A DNA stretch of 64,000 bases from positions 2,956,336 to 3,020,335 of the forward strand of contig OX422184.1 of assembly GCA_949130485.1 (NCBI GenBank), in the 5' to 3' direction. Positions 1 to 11,169 of this stretch are shown here, one piece after another. Under the pieces are notes generated by a model that was given only the letters and a program-made list of their open reading frames with translations, was not told the DNA's origin and made no database searches. The stretch's first letter is position 1; every line of letters starts with the position of its first letter. This stretch comes from Agelas oroides (Eukaryota; Porifera; Demospongiae; Agelasida; Agelasidae). The position numbers and the translations under genes are program-made.

Positions 1-338
1 GGGCGAGCAACTTGAAGTTTACGAGGCTCCACAACTTACACTTCACATAAACATGTCAGTCGCACTAAGACTCTTAGCCGACATCAAAGAATGAACTTAC
101 AGCATGCTGTACAGCATTCGCTGAACGTTAGTCTCACGAGCCTTCACACGAATAAACCTGCGGGAACACGCGGACTGACCCCCACTCTGGCTAATTATTT
201 CGACATCGTCCCTGCCCATAAGAGCCAAAAGAATGTGTTCATTCGCATTTGTGGACGTTGGAAACACTCTCACTATATTTGCGTCAACTCAGAGTGCTTG
301 TGCTCAAATGCGCTTCCGCTGTACGAACAATAGAATAA
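1..338. other. Unassigned sequence at left edge
   Basis: No recognisable gene. An 80-codon open frame at 91-333 (+) matches no family I know and has no convincing splice or promoter context. Confidence 0.4.
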
Positions 339-1373
339 TTGGGGCGAGCGTGATTGGGGCGGCGTGAGCGAGCCCCACACTAGTGAGTCGAATTGCAGAT
401 TTTTCAGATATGTGTATGTGTATATGTGTATATATATCTGTCATACGTATTCCGTATGTCTTAAATTATAATTTAACGCGACAGCCGCACGCCGCGTATG
501 GACAAAAGTAAAATTTCCACTCAGCATGCAGCATAGCAGTCAAGCTAGAGTTCCAGGGTGTCTGCGTGAGTGAAGACACAAGAGAAACATCTAGGAGGGA
601 AAGCTAGAGCTTAAGCATATACTGTATGAGGGCAAACAGTTGTGTAAACAAACCAGGCTACTTACATAACGCAGAGCAAGAGCGCATAAGAACGGGCGGC
701 TAGAGTAAGAGCGTGTAACTCCAATAGAAGCCCGTAGTCCGGGCAAAATTATTGAACCATACTAAAAATAGAACACCCGGTCACGTGCGCGCTTAGCAAC
801 ACTGCATAATGGCTTATGTCAACGCAGTGTGCGCAGGGCGTGTTACTATTTTTAGTACTGGCGGTAAATTCCGCACAGTTTCGAATTTTACGTAGTTACA
901 TGCTCTTACTCTAGCCGCCCGTTCTTATGCACTCTTGCGCAGAGATATCCTTCTGGTTACTTCACGGTGTAGCGTTTCAAGATTGTCTAGCTGTGTATTT
1001 AGCGTGTGTGGCGACTTTCCTTTGCTATTTGTAAGGAGTATGCATGACAAACCAGGCTGTGTGTTCACAAAAAAACAGAAGTCAGCAGGAGTCAGTCTTT
1101 GCCTGTCAGTGTGTGAACGCTAAAACCCAGCGACAGTAGCGGCGTAGGCAAGACAAGTGGCTCTATTGTGTAATACTTCTCCATACATGGCAAGCTATTT
1201 ACGTAATGCATCCGGGTGACAATTTCTCTGAACCCTCACGTGTAAAAACTCTTGTGACAGACTGTAGAGAGTGACAGACCTTGTGATCTGGTAATACACT
1301 GGTGAAGCATCAACTTGCCAACTAACTGCATTGCTTGCTCACGCTCGCCCCACAATGTTCTACATTCCCTTAG
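339..1373 (+). mobile_element. Non-autonomous Helitron-like element, subfamily 2
   Basis: The 5' end reads TTGGGGCGAGCG and is followed by a GAGCGAGCCCCACACTAG stretch. The 3' end reads GCTCGCCCCACAATGTTC and runs to CCCTTAG, followed by T. The left flank is A and the right flank is T, as expected for Helitron insertion. The same two ends occur at 14806-15604 in the opposite orientation. A second, terminal-inverted-repeat element (677-937) is inserted inside. The element has no coding capacity of its own. Confidence 0.6.
677..937. mobile_element. MITE with CAAGAG...CTCTTG ends
   Basis: Terminal inverted repeats begin CAAGAGCGCATAAGAACGGG and extend about 45 bp. The element is flanked by direct repeats CGCAGAG on both sides (7 bp). 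Two further copies are at 6166-6414 and 46988-47236. It is nested inside the Helitron-like element. The CA...TG ends suggest a hAT-type origin, but the duplications read as 7 rather than 8 bp. Confidence 0.7.
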
Positions 1374-1410
1374 TAATTTCATTTTTACATGTACGAATAA
1401 ATTAAGAGTA

Positions 1411-1950
1411 CCGTAAGCTCCCGAAAATACACCCCCCCCTTTTGCATACTACTTCGAGGTAAAAGTGGGGAGGGGGCGTTTGCTCGAATATTCAATTAGT
1501 CACGTGCATATGCCCCCACTGTTCCTTGTGATGCCGTTTAATACGCTCGAGGTCAATAATCACGAAGCAGTGACCTTCTGGAAGAACGGCCAGCAGCTTC
1601 GCTGAGCGTGTACTACGGAAGATCAGCGGCGGTGGTTGTGTTGATACTGAGCCGAGAAGCATCGAAGCAACATGCATCACCAGGGGACAATCCCGCGTAG
1701 GTGTCGTAGTCTACTGCGAGCAACGGAAACTTTGGCGGTGACAAGCGACCGAGTCTGTAGTGATTTCATGTGTACGTGTATAAGAACACAATTGACGAAG
1801 GAGCTAAACCAAAAGCTTGCTAAAAAGTATGCCCAGAAGACGCTCGCTATGGGGCGTTTACACGAGGAAAATATACCTATGCAAGAAATCGGTGCTTAAA
1901 GAGGGGGGAGGGCATTTGCTCGAAGGGGGCGTATTTTCGGGAGCTTACGG
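1411..1950. mobile_element. TA-flanked MITE, CCGTAAGCTCCCG family
   Basis: Inverted ends CCGTAAGCTCCCGAAAATAC and its complement are flanked by TA on both sides. Sub-terminal GC-rich arms (cccccc / gggggg) follow. The short open frames inside belong to the repeat, since related sequence recurs at 33862-34390. Insertion at TA suggests a mariner-like or related DDE transposase in trans. Confidence 0.65.
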
Positions 1951-1952
1951 TA

Positions 1953-3572
1953 CGTAAATTACCATTTTTTCTTGGAAAAGGGGGGTGTACGAATTATTAG
2001 AAATTCTATGGTACATGTATTTCCCTGGACTCTTACTGAGAGGGATCCCACTAGAAAAAGCATTATTGTTCAATACCCAAGATCAATTAGTGATGACCCC
2101 TGGTTGTTTTAATTAGCAACGGTCAACCATGTCCCACCTCCTCTGGTCTTCACTAGTCTTCTGACATTATGCTGGCATTCATTTGAGCATAAACATTGCT
2201 GAAGCATCTGCAATGGATGAACATTAACCTTGCGTGAACATAACAAGATATTGGCCAGAGTAGCCAGAATATGTCACAGATTGGTTGGATAGGTCACAAT
2301 CAAATACCTACCTGTACATGTAAAATGTTTCCTCCCTGGTTTTACTCATGGTCTAGCTGACACCTCTAGCCAAAAGGCCCTCAGTTTAATCCCTGACACC
2401 TGTTACTTTCTCTTAGAGTATAGCTACCAAGAATACTGAAGTTTGATTGGTCAATACCAAGTAACTAAATCTCATAGAAACTTGAGGGCAAATTTCTATG
2501 ATAGATACTTTCCCTCTAGCTGTATACAGTTATTATGCAGTGACTGATGGTATGGTATAGCAACTGTAACCAAGGATAACATTAATTTTCTAAAATGGAG
2601 GTTGACATCCGTGACTTTCTGCCTGATTTGTTGCTGTAAAGTTTGAGGTGAAGCTTCATTTCTTTACGGATAACGATGCCTGTGGGAGTGGTGGTTTAGC
2701 TAATTCACTGGGCGGAGCGAACTGCGTGCCCTCGTGCGTGCTGTGAGCGCTTACCAGAGCAGCAAGCAGATAGTAGTCACAAGCGTTGTGTATTACAAAT
2801 CCACAGCACTACTGTATGGCTGGCAACTAAATGGGCAGCAAGTCACCGATAGATCAACTCGAATAAAAGAAATGCGTCATTGCCAATGCGTTGTTGCTAT
2901 ACTCTAAATAAGTTAGATGCTTCGTCCAATGGGATCTACACTCTTTAGAAACCCTCGGGTTCTTAGTAGTACTCTCGCTACGTTCGGGTCGCTACAGCCA
3001 TGGGCCCTCGGGTTTCTAAATCGCGTAGATCCCTCGGACTCAGATTCTAACTATTATTTGTTTACCTCATACCATCAATCATGTGTATACGCCAGCCTAG
3101 AATAGTATGGCACAGCATGTTCTTGCCACCTGTCAAACTCAGCTGAGTGTGCTGAGTCTGCCATTATTGTTTGGGTGGGCCTGAGTAAGCCTTACACTAG
3201 CGGGACTGCATTGCAAAGACACATGTGTATGTCTGTTTGTTTGGGATGAAATCAATTCATAAGCACAAGGTACAAAGGTGTGCAAACCCAAGTGCTTTAT
3301 GCGTATACAGGTTACATCCTGAACGGGAATGCGATTTATTGTGTGTTGCTGGGTGGTTTTACAGTTATAGAGTTATTTAGCTCTTGCAAATTGAACATAG
3401 CTAGGCATTGCAGCTTGTTACTACTAGCCTCTTAACATTTTACCGTGTGCTTGGTACGTATGAGGCTGGCTTGTTACTAGCCACTTTTGTGCATTGGTTT
3501 TGGGAGAAAAGGGAGACTCATTGTCCTATACCTGAGAATGTTCTTAAAAATCGTTCAGTAAATGCGTTTATT
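1953..3572. other. Gene-free stretch with a degraded Helitron end
   Basis: I see no supported exon. Near 3172-3235 there is a decayed copy of the Helitron 5' end (CACTAGCGGGACTGCATTGC context). The 5' exons of gene A could be here or outside the window, but none could be identified. Confidence 0.35.
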
Positions 3573-4530
3573 ATCCAGTTGATATTTCTACAACAGTATT
3601 TTCCTATTCCCGTGCCATGCAATATCACACGATATTGCACGGGTGTTATTGCACGGGTGTTATTGCACAGGCTGGGGCTATGCGGTATCCTAGCAACCAC
3701 GATGTGCTTTAATTCGAACCAGTGCGTTCAAACGGCGAGTTATACTTGGTACTTTGTGTGAGAAGAGACACGACGCTGTTGTGGTAATGGATAATAAACA
3801 TTTTATTAACTCGTTAGCGTGCATATCGCGGTTATTGCACGTAAACTCGTGTTATATATACAACACTTGCATCCATATAGTCAAGAATGGCTGTACACTG
3901 TGAACAATACACAGTACAATAATCTGTGTGCACTCTTGAGTAGTTGTGGCAAGCCTGACTGACCCCCACACTAGCGGGACTGCATTGCAATGAAGCGTGT
4001 GTATGTCTGTTTGTTTGCTTGAGGCCATATACTGTAAATTAACGCATTTAAGTATTTTACGAAGCTTTAAACGTCCTTGTGAGTCATGTCTCAGTAAGTG
4101 ATTGTGTATATATGCATAGCACATCTTTTCATTTGCACACATTTGACATTGATGTGCGTGTAGGAGGATGCTTGACTTGATGTCACTCATCAGTGACATA
4201 ACATTCCTGTATCAGCTTGCTCAGGCTCGCCCCCACAATGCTCTACATTTTCTAGTTATTGCACTTGTACAGTAGGTTTATTGTACACAAACAATCTTAG
4301 CAACCAGCTAGCAGCATACACCTTATTACACGAGTTAGCGTGCAATAACCGCGATATGCTATGCACACTAATGAGTGTAATAAAATATTTATTATCCGTT
4401 ACCACAACAGTGTCGTGTCTCTTCTCACACAAAGATGTCAAAGCTATACTGAGTAACTCGAACGCGCACTGGTTCCAATTAAAGCACATCGTGCTACTGC
4501 TTTTGTCACAACCTCTGGCCAGCAGCTGAT
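3573..4530. repeat. Inverted pair of a TTATTATCC / GCAATAACC repeat
   Basis: The left arm (about 3573-3850) and the right arm (about 4300-4530) share sequence in opposite orientation, including ATGTGCTTTAATT, the GTGCGTTC region and GTTAGCGTGCAATAACCGCG. A Helitron derivative (3944-4255) sits between them. Two direct copies of the same repeat lie at 17716-18372. The left arm contains short palindromes around the GCAATATC / GATATTGC motif. Confidence 0.55.
3944..4255 (+). mobile_element. Non-autonomous Helitron derivative
   Basis: The 5' end (TTGTGGCAAGCC, then CACACTAGCGGGACTGCATT) and the 3' end (GCTTGCTCAGGCTCGCCCCC running to TTTTCTAG, then T) match the other Helitron-like copies. The length is 312 bp, the shortest complete copy here. 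Confidence 0.6.
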
Positions 4531-4878
4531 CCATTTCACCTTAAATTGTAGCCCTGTATATATATGAGCTCCATCGTAATTTATAGCCAGTGAAGTGAGT
4601 GGCTAGTGAAGACAAAGATGTTTAGCTACCCCCAAAATATGTGTAGGTCTTAGATCATGTGACACCATTTAGTTTACTTGCGTATGTTCCACTACAGTAA
4701 CTAGCCACATTCTCGATTTCATAACAAGTGCTCCTCCTCCGACTGTTTTCTGTCAAGGAACAGCGCTAGTTTTTTCTTCCTATTTAAGATATTAATGGAG
4801 TCTCCTATGAGGAATGCAATATTTCCTGTTGAGTTGCTACTGCACCTGTAAATATGTGACTCCTTTTCTTTCTCACAG

Positions 4879-5166
4879 GTGGTCCTCCTATGATCACACA
4901 ACATCCTAAGCACCAGAAAGTACCTCCTGGAGCAGACATAACCTTCGATGTTGAAGCCACAGGGGATGACCTTCAGTTTCAATGGCAGAAAGATCGTGCA
5001 GTCATTGACAGCAATGATCCTCGGTTCTCTTCCAGCCAGACTGACGGCACCAGCACCCTTCAAATTCAGCGTGTGAAGGAAAGTGACAAAGGTCACTACA
5101 GATGTCTTGTGAAGAATCCAGTTGAACAGAGTGGAATCCCTTCACAAGAGGCTAAACTTACAGTTG
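4879..5166 (+). CDS. Gene A exon: immunoglobulin (I-set-like) domain
   Basis: The exon is bounded by ctcacag and gtaagt and is symmetric phase 1-1 (96 codons), the typical form of a shuffled Ig exon. Hallmarks visible: QFQWQK (C-strand Trp), LQIQRVKESDKGHYRC (E-F strands with the DxxxYxC signature), and a final AKLTV strand. The B-strand position, normally Cys, reads ITFDVEA, so the canonical intradomain disulfide cannot form. The upstream exon is not identifiable, so further Ig domains or the start codon lie upstream. The domain could mediate binding; the ligand is unknown. Confidence 0.8.
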
Positions 5167-5218
5167 GTAAGTTTGTAGTTCCTTAGCTCATTGGTGTTGA
5201 TGAATTTGTACTACCATG

Positions 5219-5660
5219 AGCTCATGCTAATACACCCCTCTTTTGTGCACTACCTTGAGTCTGAAGTGGGGAGGAGACGTTTACTTGAATATTCAATTAG
5301 CCTTGACTATTTGTTCTGATTCAGAATACTGCTGGTCGTGTACTATAGTGAATCAGCAGCGCCTGTGTTGATACTAAGCTGAAAGGCACCACAAAGTAAC
5401 TTGCATCATCAGTGGTGACAGGGGTAACGTTAGTTTGTACCATAAGCAGTAAAAACCTGGGCAGTGGCCTGTGAACAATGCTATTGGTTCCGTGTGTGTA
5501 GATGTTCACAATGACTAAGCTTACTAAAGGCATGCCAAGAAGATGCAAATTTAAATGAGTGAAAAGAACATGTGTAAAAACTTGGGGTTAAGAGTGGGGG
5601 AGGGAGTGGGGAGGAGGGTGTTTGCTCAAAGGAGGCATATTAGTGTGAGCTTATGATACT
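5219..5660. repeat. Decayed copy of the CCGTAAGCTCCCG MITE family
   Basis: Internal motifs shared with 1411-1950 remain (GTGGGGAGGAGACGTTTAC, TCAATTAG, and a purine-rich right arm ending GTGAGCTTATG). The termini are too mutated to define exactly. Confidence 0.4.
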
Positions 5661-5763
5661 GTATGCAACTTGAGAGTCACAGCACATGTAGCAGTTTGTA
5701 AATTCTATAGATTTTCTTTTGGACTTCACCATTCACACCTCACAATGCGAAATTGTCAGAGAT

Positions 5764-6097
5764 AAGCCTCGTTTCTTGGTCTTCCCACCGTCCGGTTTTT
5801 GATCGCTTGCAGTATGCAAAAACGGAGGGGGAAGACCTGGGAGGAAGAGTCACGTGCGTGACATCAGCTGTGACCATGCATGTAACTTTTGCAGCAGGGT
5901 TTGTTGCATATTGCTTCGTCTGGTCCATTTTATCATGCGTTCTTTCGATGGGGAACCCTTCCCCCCCTCTGTCTACCTACATGTAGGTAGATATTGACGT
6001 CATTCACATGATAAAATGGACCAGGCCTTCCCCCTCCATTTTTGCATGCTGCAAGCGATCAAAAACTGGACGGTGGGAAGACCTGGAAACGAGGCTA
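5764..6097. mobile_element. MITE of the TAGCCTCGTT...AACGAGGCTA family
   Basis: The left arm carries a TTTTTGATCGCTTGCAGTATG stretch and the right arm repeats it inverted, ending AACGAGGCTA. Same family as 13294-13900, 47739-47834 and 51496-51642, which have 9-bp target duplications; none is visible here. Confidence 0.6.
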
Positions 6098-6165
6098 ATG
6101 AACGATTGCAAAATAAATTTTGTGAAATTAACAGTGAAGTCCAAAATAATGGGTATCCTAGCCTC

Positions 6166-6414
6166 CAAGAGCACATAAGAATGGGCGGCTAGAGTAAGAG
6201 CGTGCAACTCCAATAGAAGCCCATAGTCCGGGCAAAATTATTGAACCGTACTAAAAATAGAACACCTGGTCATGTGCAAGCTTAGCAACAATGCATAATG
6301 GCTTATGTCAATGCAGCGTGCAAACCCTGCAGTACTGGCGGTAAATTCCGCCCGGTTTCGAATTTTACGTAGTTACACGCTCTTACTCTAGCCGCCCGTT
6401 CTTATGCGCTCTTG
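6166..6414. mobile_element. MITE with CAAGAG...CTCTTG ends, copy 2
   Basis: A 249-bp element with the same long terminal inverted repeats as 677-937. It is flanked by exact 7-bp duplications TAGCCTC (6159-6165 and 6415-6421). The target is itself the end motif of another MITE family. Confidence 0.75.
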
Positions 6415-6424
6415 TAGCCTCGTA

Positions 6425-6580
6425 TAGCCTCGTTCCCAGGCCGTTCCTACCTCCAGTTTTTGATCGCTTGCAGTATGCAAAAATGGAGGAGGAAGGCCTG
6501 GGAGAAAGAGTCACGTGCGTGACGTCAGCTGTAACCATGCATATAACTTTTGCAGCAGGGTTTGTTGCATGTTGCTTCGT
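6425..6580. mobile_element. Truncated left half of a TAGCCTCGTT-family MITE
   Basis: It matches 5764-5925 closely up to GTTGCTTCGTCT, then joins Helitron helicase sequence directly. The right half is missing, so a deletion or insertion event fused it to the Helitron. Confidence 0.6.
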
Positions 6581-9500
6581 CTACCTGTGTTATAGGTTAG
6601 AGGTGAGCATAACCCTGCCACCACGAGCAAGGCAGATGACTGGCTCAAGTCCCGAAGCGTCTTCTGGAGATGATTTGTTGGCATTGGGACCAGTGTGAAC
6701 AGCTTTGATGGTGGCAATAGGCTCTCCAGCGTTACGAAGCTTGGCAACATTGTATTCAGCTACAGCTTGTACTGTGGGGTGCAAGTGAAGGGCATCACCA
6801 AAAGCAGCACTGTCCACCCGAGAACGACATTGCGTCATCAAGAGCTCCCAATCTGCAACACTTACCTCCCCATTCCTTAAGTGAAGAAGCAGTTCTCGAA
6901 ATCTTACCTGTTCTCTGTCCTGTCCATCCTGTCGCAAAACCTCAGTTAACACTACTGCCTTAGCAAACAATTGGTATGTGCTACGCCCAAGATCAGCAAT
7001 GGCTGACCTGGGTACAGAAGAGTAGAGGGGGAGGTCCATAACTGGAGGAAGTTGGCCAAAGTCACCCACAAGCAAACAAGAGCACCCTCCCAGAGCCTCA
7101 CCAGCACGATGTGGAAAAGCCTGACGAAGCCTCTGGTCAACCTGCCCAAAGAGTTTCCTACCTAACATGGACATCTCATCAATGATGAGGTAGTCCACTC
7201 CACTAAAACTTTGCTGAAGTTGCTGAAGCTGTTCACCTTCCAATGCCTTGAACTCTCCACGTGTTGGCAGATGTAAGAGAGAGTGCAAGGTGACACCTCC
7301 TACATTGAAAGCTGCTACCCCTGTTGGTACCATAACACGCAAGCGGTCTAAAAGAAGTGCCTTCAAGCAGTGAATGAGAAATGACTTACCTGTACCTGCT
7401 GTTCCAGAAACAATCATCCGCAAAGGCTCAGGATCTTCTGCCTGCATGTGACTACGAACTGCATCGTACACCAGTCGCTGCTTACCTTGCAAGCATTCAG
7501 GATCAGCAGTTGAAGTGGGTACTTGTAGCTGAGCATTCTCCTTGGCATGTGTGACAAAACGTGGTGCCTCTTGTAAGTTAGGATAAAGCTGTGCCGTTGC
7601 TGTCCAGTCTGTGGACTGCTGTGTTTCCTCCTGCTCCTCAGCTGACGGCTGCAAGTTGGAGCAGAGCAGCATCCACTCTTCCCTAGCTTGGTTGTGCTGA
7701 CCCTGCTCATCACTAAGTTCTTCACTATCACTATCAGACTTACCTGGATCCTGTTGTTGCTGCTGTTGCTGCTGTAACCGATATAGATCATCCTCCAGAG
7801 ATGGAGGGATGCCACCTGACTGAAGGTAGCCAGCAAAGGCCTCAGCGTAAGTGTCATACCCAGCTTTGAGCTGGTGGTACTCCCGGAAAGGCCTGTGTAG
7901 CATCAACTTTTGCTGGCAGTACTGTTCATACTGTGGACCACTTGTGTCAGGAGAGCAGTGGGGCCGCACCCTCACCACAACCATCTTCTTTCTAACTACT
8001 GGTTCCTCACCTACATTCTTTGGCATTGAGTACTGCTGCACAAAGTGGAGCAGTGTGATTTCCTCAAATTGTGGAGTGGCTGGCCTGCTAGTGTAGTGGT
8101 CGAGAGCTGACAATGCAGTTGCGGTCGTTCCTCTACCTGCATCTAAGCTAAGCATCACAAAGTCACGTGAAGCCATGTACATCGGGAGCATCAAAAGGAG
8201 GTGATACATCTCCTGTGCAGAGTAGTCTCGTTCTGCAGTTGTACTGATCAACAGTTTCCACACTGCCTTCAGTGCCCCATCATCCTCTTTCAACCCCCTT
8301 ACAATCGTAGCATATACACATCCTTCAGTGACTGGGAACGAGGCTCACACTTAGTAACATACTTGGCACAATATGTAATCACCTTCTGCCTGGAGACACA
8401 GTACTGCATATCTACATTGCCCGCCACCATGAGAGCTTGATGCAGTTGAAGCTGTTGATCAGTGGATCATTCCTGGCCGTTTGGAGCTCAACATCACCAT
8501 CCTCTACTGACACAACTGTCTCTTCACACAAAGCCTTGGGGTAGTGGAAGCGACATTCCTGCTTACCATGCTTGGTCCTGAGGCAGTATGCTGGGGAGCA
8601 AACAGTGTGGCGTTGGCATGTGGCAATCAACTGGCTGAGGTCCTGTTCACGGTCTGTCACTTCTGCATATGCCTTGTTGCAGATGTGTGGATCTGTCTGA
8701 GCACGAGGTGCTTCTAACAGGTTGCTACCGTCAGGCAGAAGAGCGGGATTGGTGGTGGAGATGACAGAGTCAATGAATGCGATAGCTTGCTGGCGGTTCT
8801 CCTCAGCTGCAGCAGGGTCAGAGAACAGTTGCACATCTGGTGCACCAGGCAGCCAAGCCAGACCATGCACATGAGGACTGCCACGGTGCTGCCACTCAAA
8901 CCTCAGCCAATAGTCCTTTGCACCAAGGATGTCCAGGTAAAAGCATTTAAGAAATTGCTTGAGTCGCTCGTAGAAAAAACCAGTCAGCTACAGCTGGGTT
9001 GTCAATGACTGCATGCCTGCGGGCACTCGCATCCTCTGGACTATCCTGGCAGATCAGGTTTGCTAGTTCTGGCCAATGAAGGTCAGCAGCACTGTGGGTG
9101 AAGAAAACAGTTGGGAGCCCAAGCGTGTCGACCATGCGTATCAAGCAGCTACGTTGCTTCATCCAGTAAGGACGTGTTCCCCTGAGAGAACCAGCATAGT
9201 GACAGACACGGCTGGAAAAAGACGTACTAACCATGTCACGCAACTCATCCACAGAAAGGTGTGCATCCTCAGGGTGTTGACGGATGTAGACACGACCAGC
9301 TTGTAAAGCACGCCAGCACATTTCAGTGTTGAGGGCAAAGTACCTGAAGCGGGGATGCCTGGCAAACCTACCATCACTGTACATCATCAGATGCTTCAAA
9401 TAGTAACCAAGGGTAATGGGGTGTATACGCGGTGCAGTGAAGTCTGCAGACCCAGTGGGAAAGAGAGTTGGGAAAGCCCATGTAATGTAGCCCTCTGAAT

Positions 9501-10993
9501 GAAACTCATTCAGAGGGGTGTCACCACATGGAGGCCAAGCTACTGGCTGCTCACCAGACACTACCTGCTCTACAGCTTCTTGCTCAGTTGCTTGGTGAGG
9601 AGCTACTGGCACAAAACTACTGCTCAGCAGTTCACTATCTTGCTCTTCGCTTTGTTCAAAAGCAGGTTCAGTGCCACTTTCATCATTAGGCAAGGTCACA
9701 GCAGACAGTCCAGGTAACTCACTATTTTCAGGCAGTTGAGCCAAAGCAGCATGGTCAAGAGAAATCCCATGGAAGTGTTGGTTGTTCTCCATCAACCACT
9801 GCAGTGCTTGCAGCACACGAGAGTGCCTTACCTTAAAGTCCTTGTGTGATCCGGCAGCGCCTTCCTTGCGTACAACTACAACATTGAGCTGGCTAGGCAC
9901 ACGTGGAAGGCTGTGGACAAAGCTTGCTACATCTTGTGGTAGGTTGATAACATGCCCACTGTAGCCATACTGACCTAGAGGAAGATGGTACACACTCATA
10001 ATTGGCATCACAGGAGAAATCAACATCTCCTCAACCTGCGTTAGACCTTGCAATGCTAGTGGCACTGAACCTGGATCCATGTTGTTGGCAGCTGAATAGA
10101 GTTTAGGCTCTTGCTTGTCATGTGAACAGCGGCTACACACAGAGGCACTGGAGGTGAGCTTGACGCTGGGGAATGACTCGTTGCAGCAGATACAATGAGT
10201 AAAGGACATTTTGGCATGGAATGCTGTAAGCTTACCCTGTACCCGGTCTTCCTCTAAGGCGGGTACATTGGTTCGCTGAGGCTCAGGCTGTCTTTCAGCT
10301 TGCCTTATTTGTCGGTTAGCCTCCCGGTTTCGAGCAAGCCTAGCTTGCCTTGCGTCCGCCTGTTTAGCTGCTCTCCATTCACGTAATCTCTCCAGCCTGG
10401 GTTGCCTAGCCTCGGGCCGTTCCGCTGCTCTGCGTTCGTGGTCGCACTCACGTTGTCTTTCTAGCCTGGGTTGCCTCGCCTCGGGCCGTTCCGCTGCTCT
10501 GCGTTCGTGATCGCGCACGCACTGTCTATCTAGCCTGGCCCGCCTGGCGTCAGGCTGCTCCGATGCTCTGCGCTCGTGGATGTTCTCGTGTTCTCTACCT
10601 ACCTAGCCTCGGGCTGCTCCGCTGTTCTGTGCTCGTGGTCGTGTACGCATTGTCTATCTAGCCTGGCCTGTCTTACCTCGGCCTGCTCTGATCGCCTTCG
10701 CTCCCGATCTCTTTGGCGCCGATGCTGCAGTCTGGCAGTAGCCCTTTCCTCCCGCTCCAGGCGCAATCTCTCTCTCGCACTCAGTAGATCCCTCGGCGTT
10801 GAGTTAGGTAGTGAGGAGTCCATAATTTGTGTGAACTTGCACTCAGATTTGAATTTGAAGTACACGTGTACTGAAATCACGTGTAACATTCCTATCCGTT
10901 CAATTCAAATTTACGGTATATGGCCGCAAGCAAACAAGCATGTATACACACACATTTGCGCAATGCAGTCCCGCTAGTGTGGGGCGAGCCTGA
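6581..10993 (-). mobile_element. Autonomous-type Helitron, 3' truncated
   Basis: The element lies antisense in the first visible intron of gene A. Its 5' end reads TCAGGCTCGCCCCACACTAG after an A (right side of the window coordinates), followed by about 95 bp shared with the short Helitron-like elements, then the Rep/helicase frame. The 3' end with its hairpin and CTRR terminus is absent, because the helicase frame runs straight into a truncated MITE at about 6580. The short copies at 12218-12905 and 26869-27553 share both the 5' leader and the first codons, so this lineage is their likely source. Confidence 0.75.
6590..10823 (-). pseudogene. Helitron Rep/helicase (broken reading frame)
   Basis: The frame starts at ATG 10823 with an Arg/Glu-rich N-terminus of repeated RRAAERPEARQPRLERQRE-like units. 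It then has a CxxC-type region (HCICCNESF ... CSRCSHDK, DUF6570-like), a Helitron-like N-terminal domain (PRIHPITLGYYLKHLMMYSD), and the Rep nuclease with the HUH motif (HRGSPHVHGLAWL) and two tyrosines in VITYCAKYVTK. A PIF1-type helicase follows with Walker A GTAGTGKS, Walker B IDEMSM and the VGDFGQLPPV motif. The frame is interrupted near 10600, at an A6/T6 run (8974-8979) and near 8440. It ends at VMLTSNL, before the last helicase motifs. It would act as a rolling-circle transposase-helicase if intact; here it is inactive unless some shifts are assembly errors. Confidence 0.85.
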
Positions 10994-11169
10994 TTAATAG
11001 GATGTAAGTCACTTTGTTTCCAGAACCTTCCAGTGAGCCTGGATTTCATTATGTCTTCTGTCTTCGGAATTAATGTCAACAAACTAGCATGATCATGAAC
11101 TAGAATTCATAGGTTCAATCTCATTGTTTCTATACAAGACACTGATTGTGGTCACATTTCCCTTCACAG
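10994..11169. other. Intron remainder before the phosphorylase exon
   Basis: Intronic sequence ending in a pyrimidine-rich acceptor (cacatttcccttcacag). No other feature seen. Confidence 0.5.

Noticed and set aside
1672-1899. 75-codon frame with Lys-rich sequence
   Set aside because: Related sequence recurs inside another MITE of the same family (33862-34390), so it is part of the repeat.
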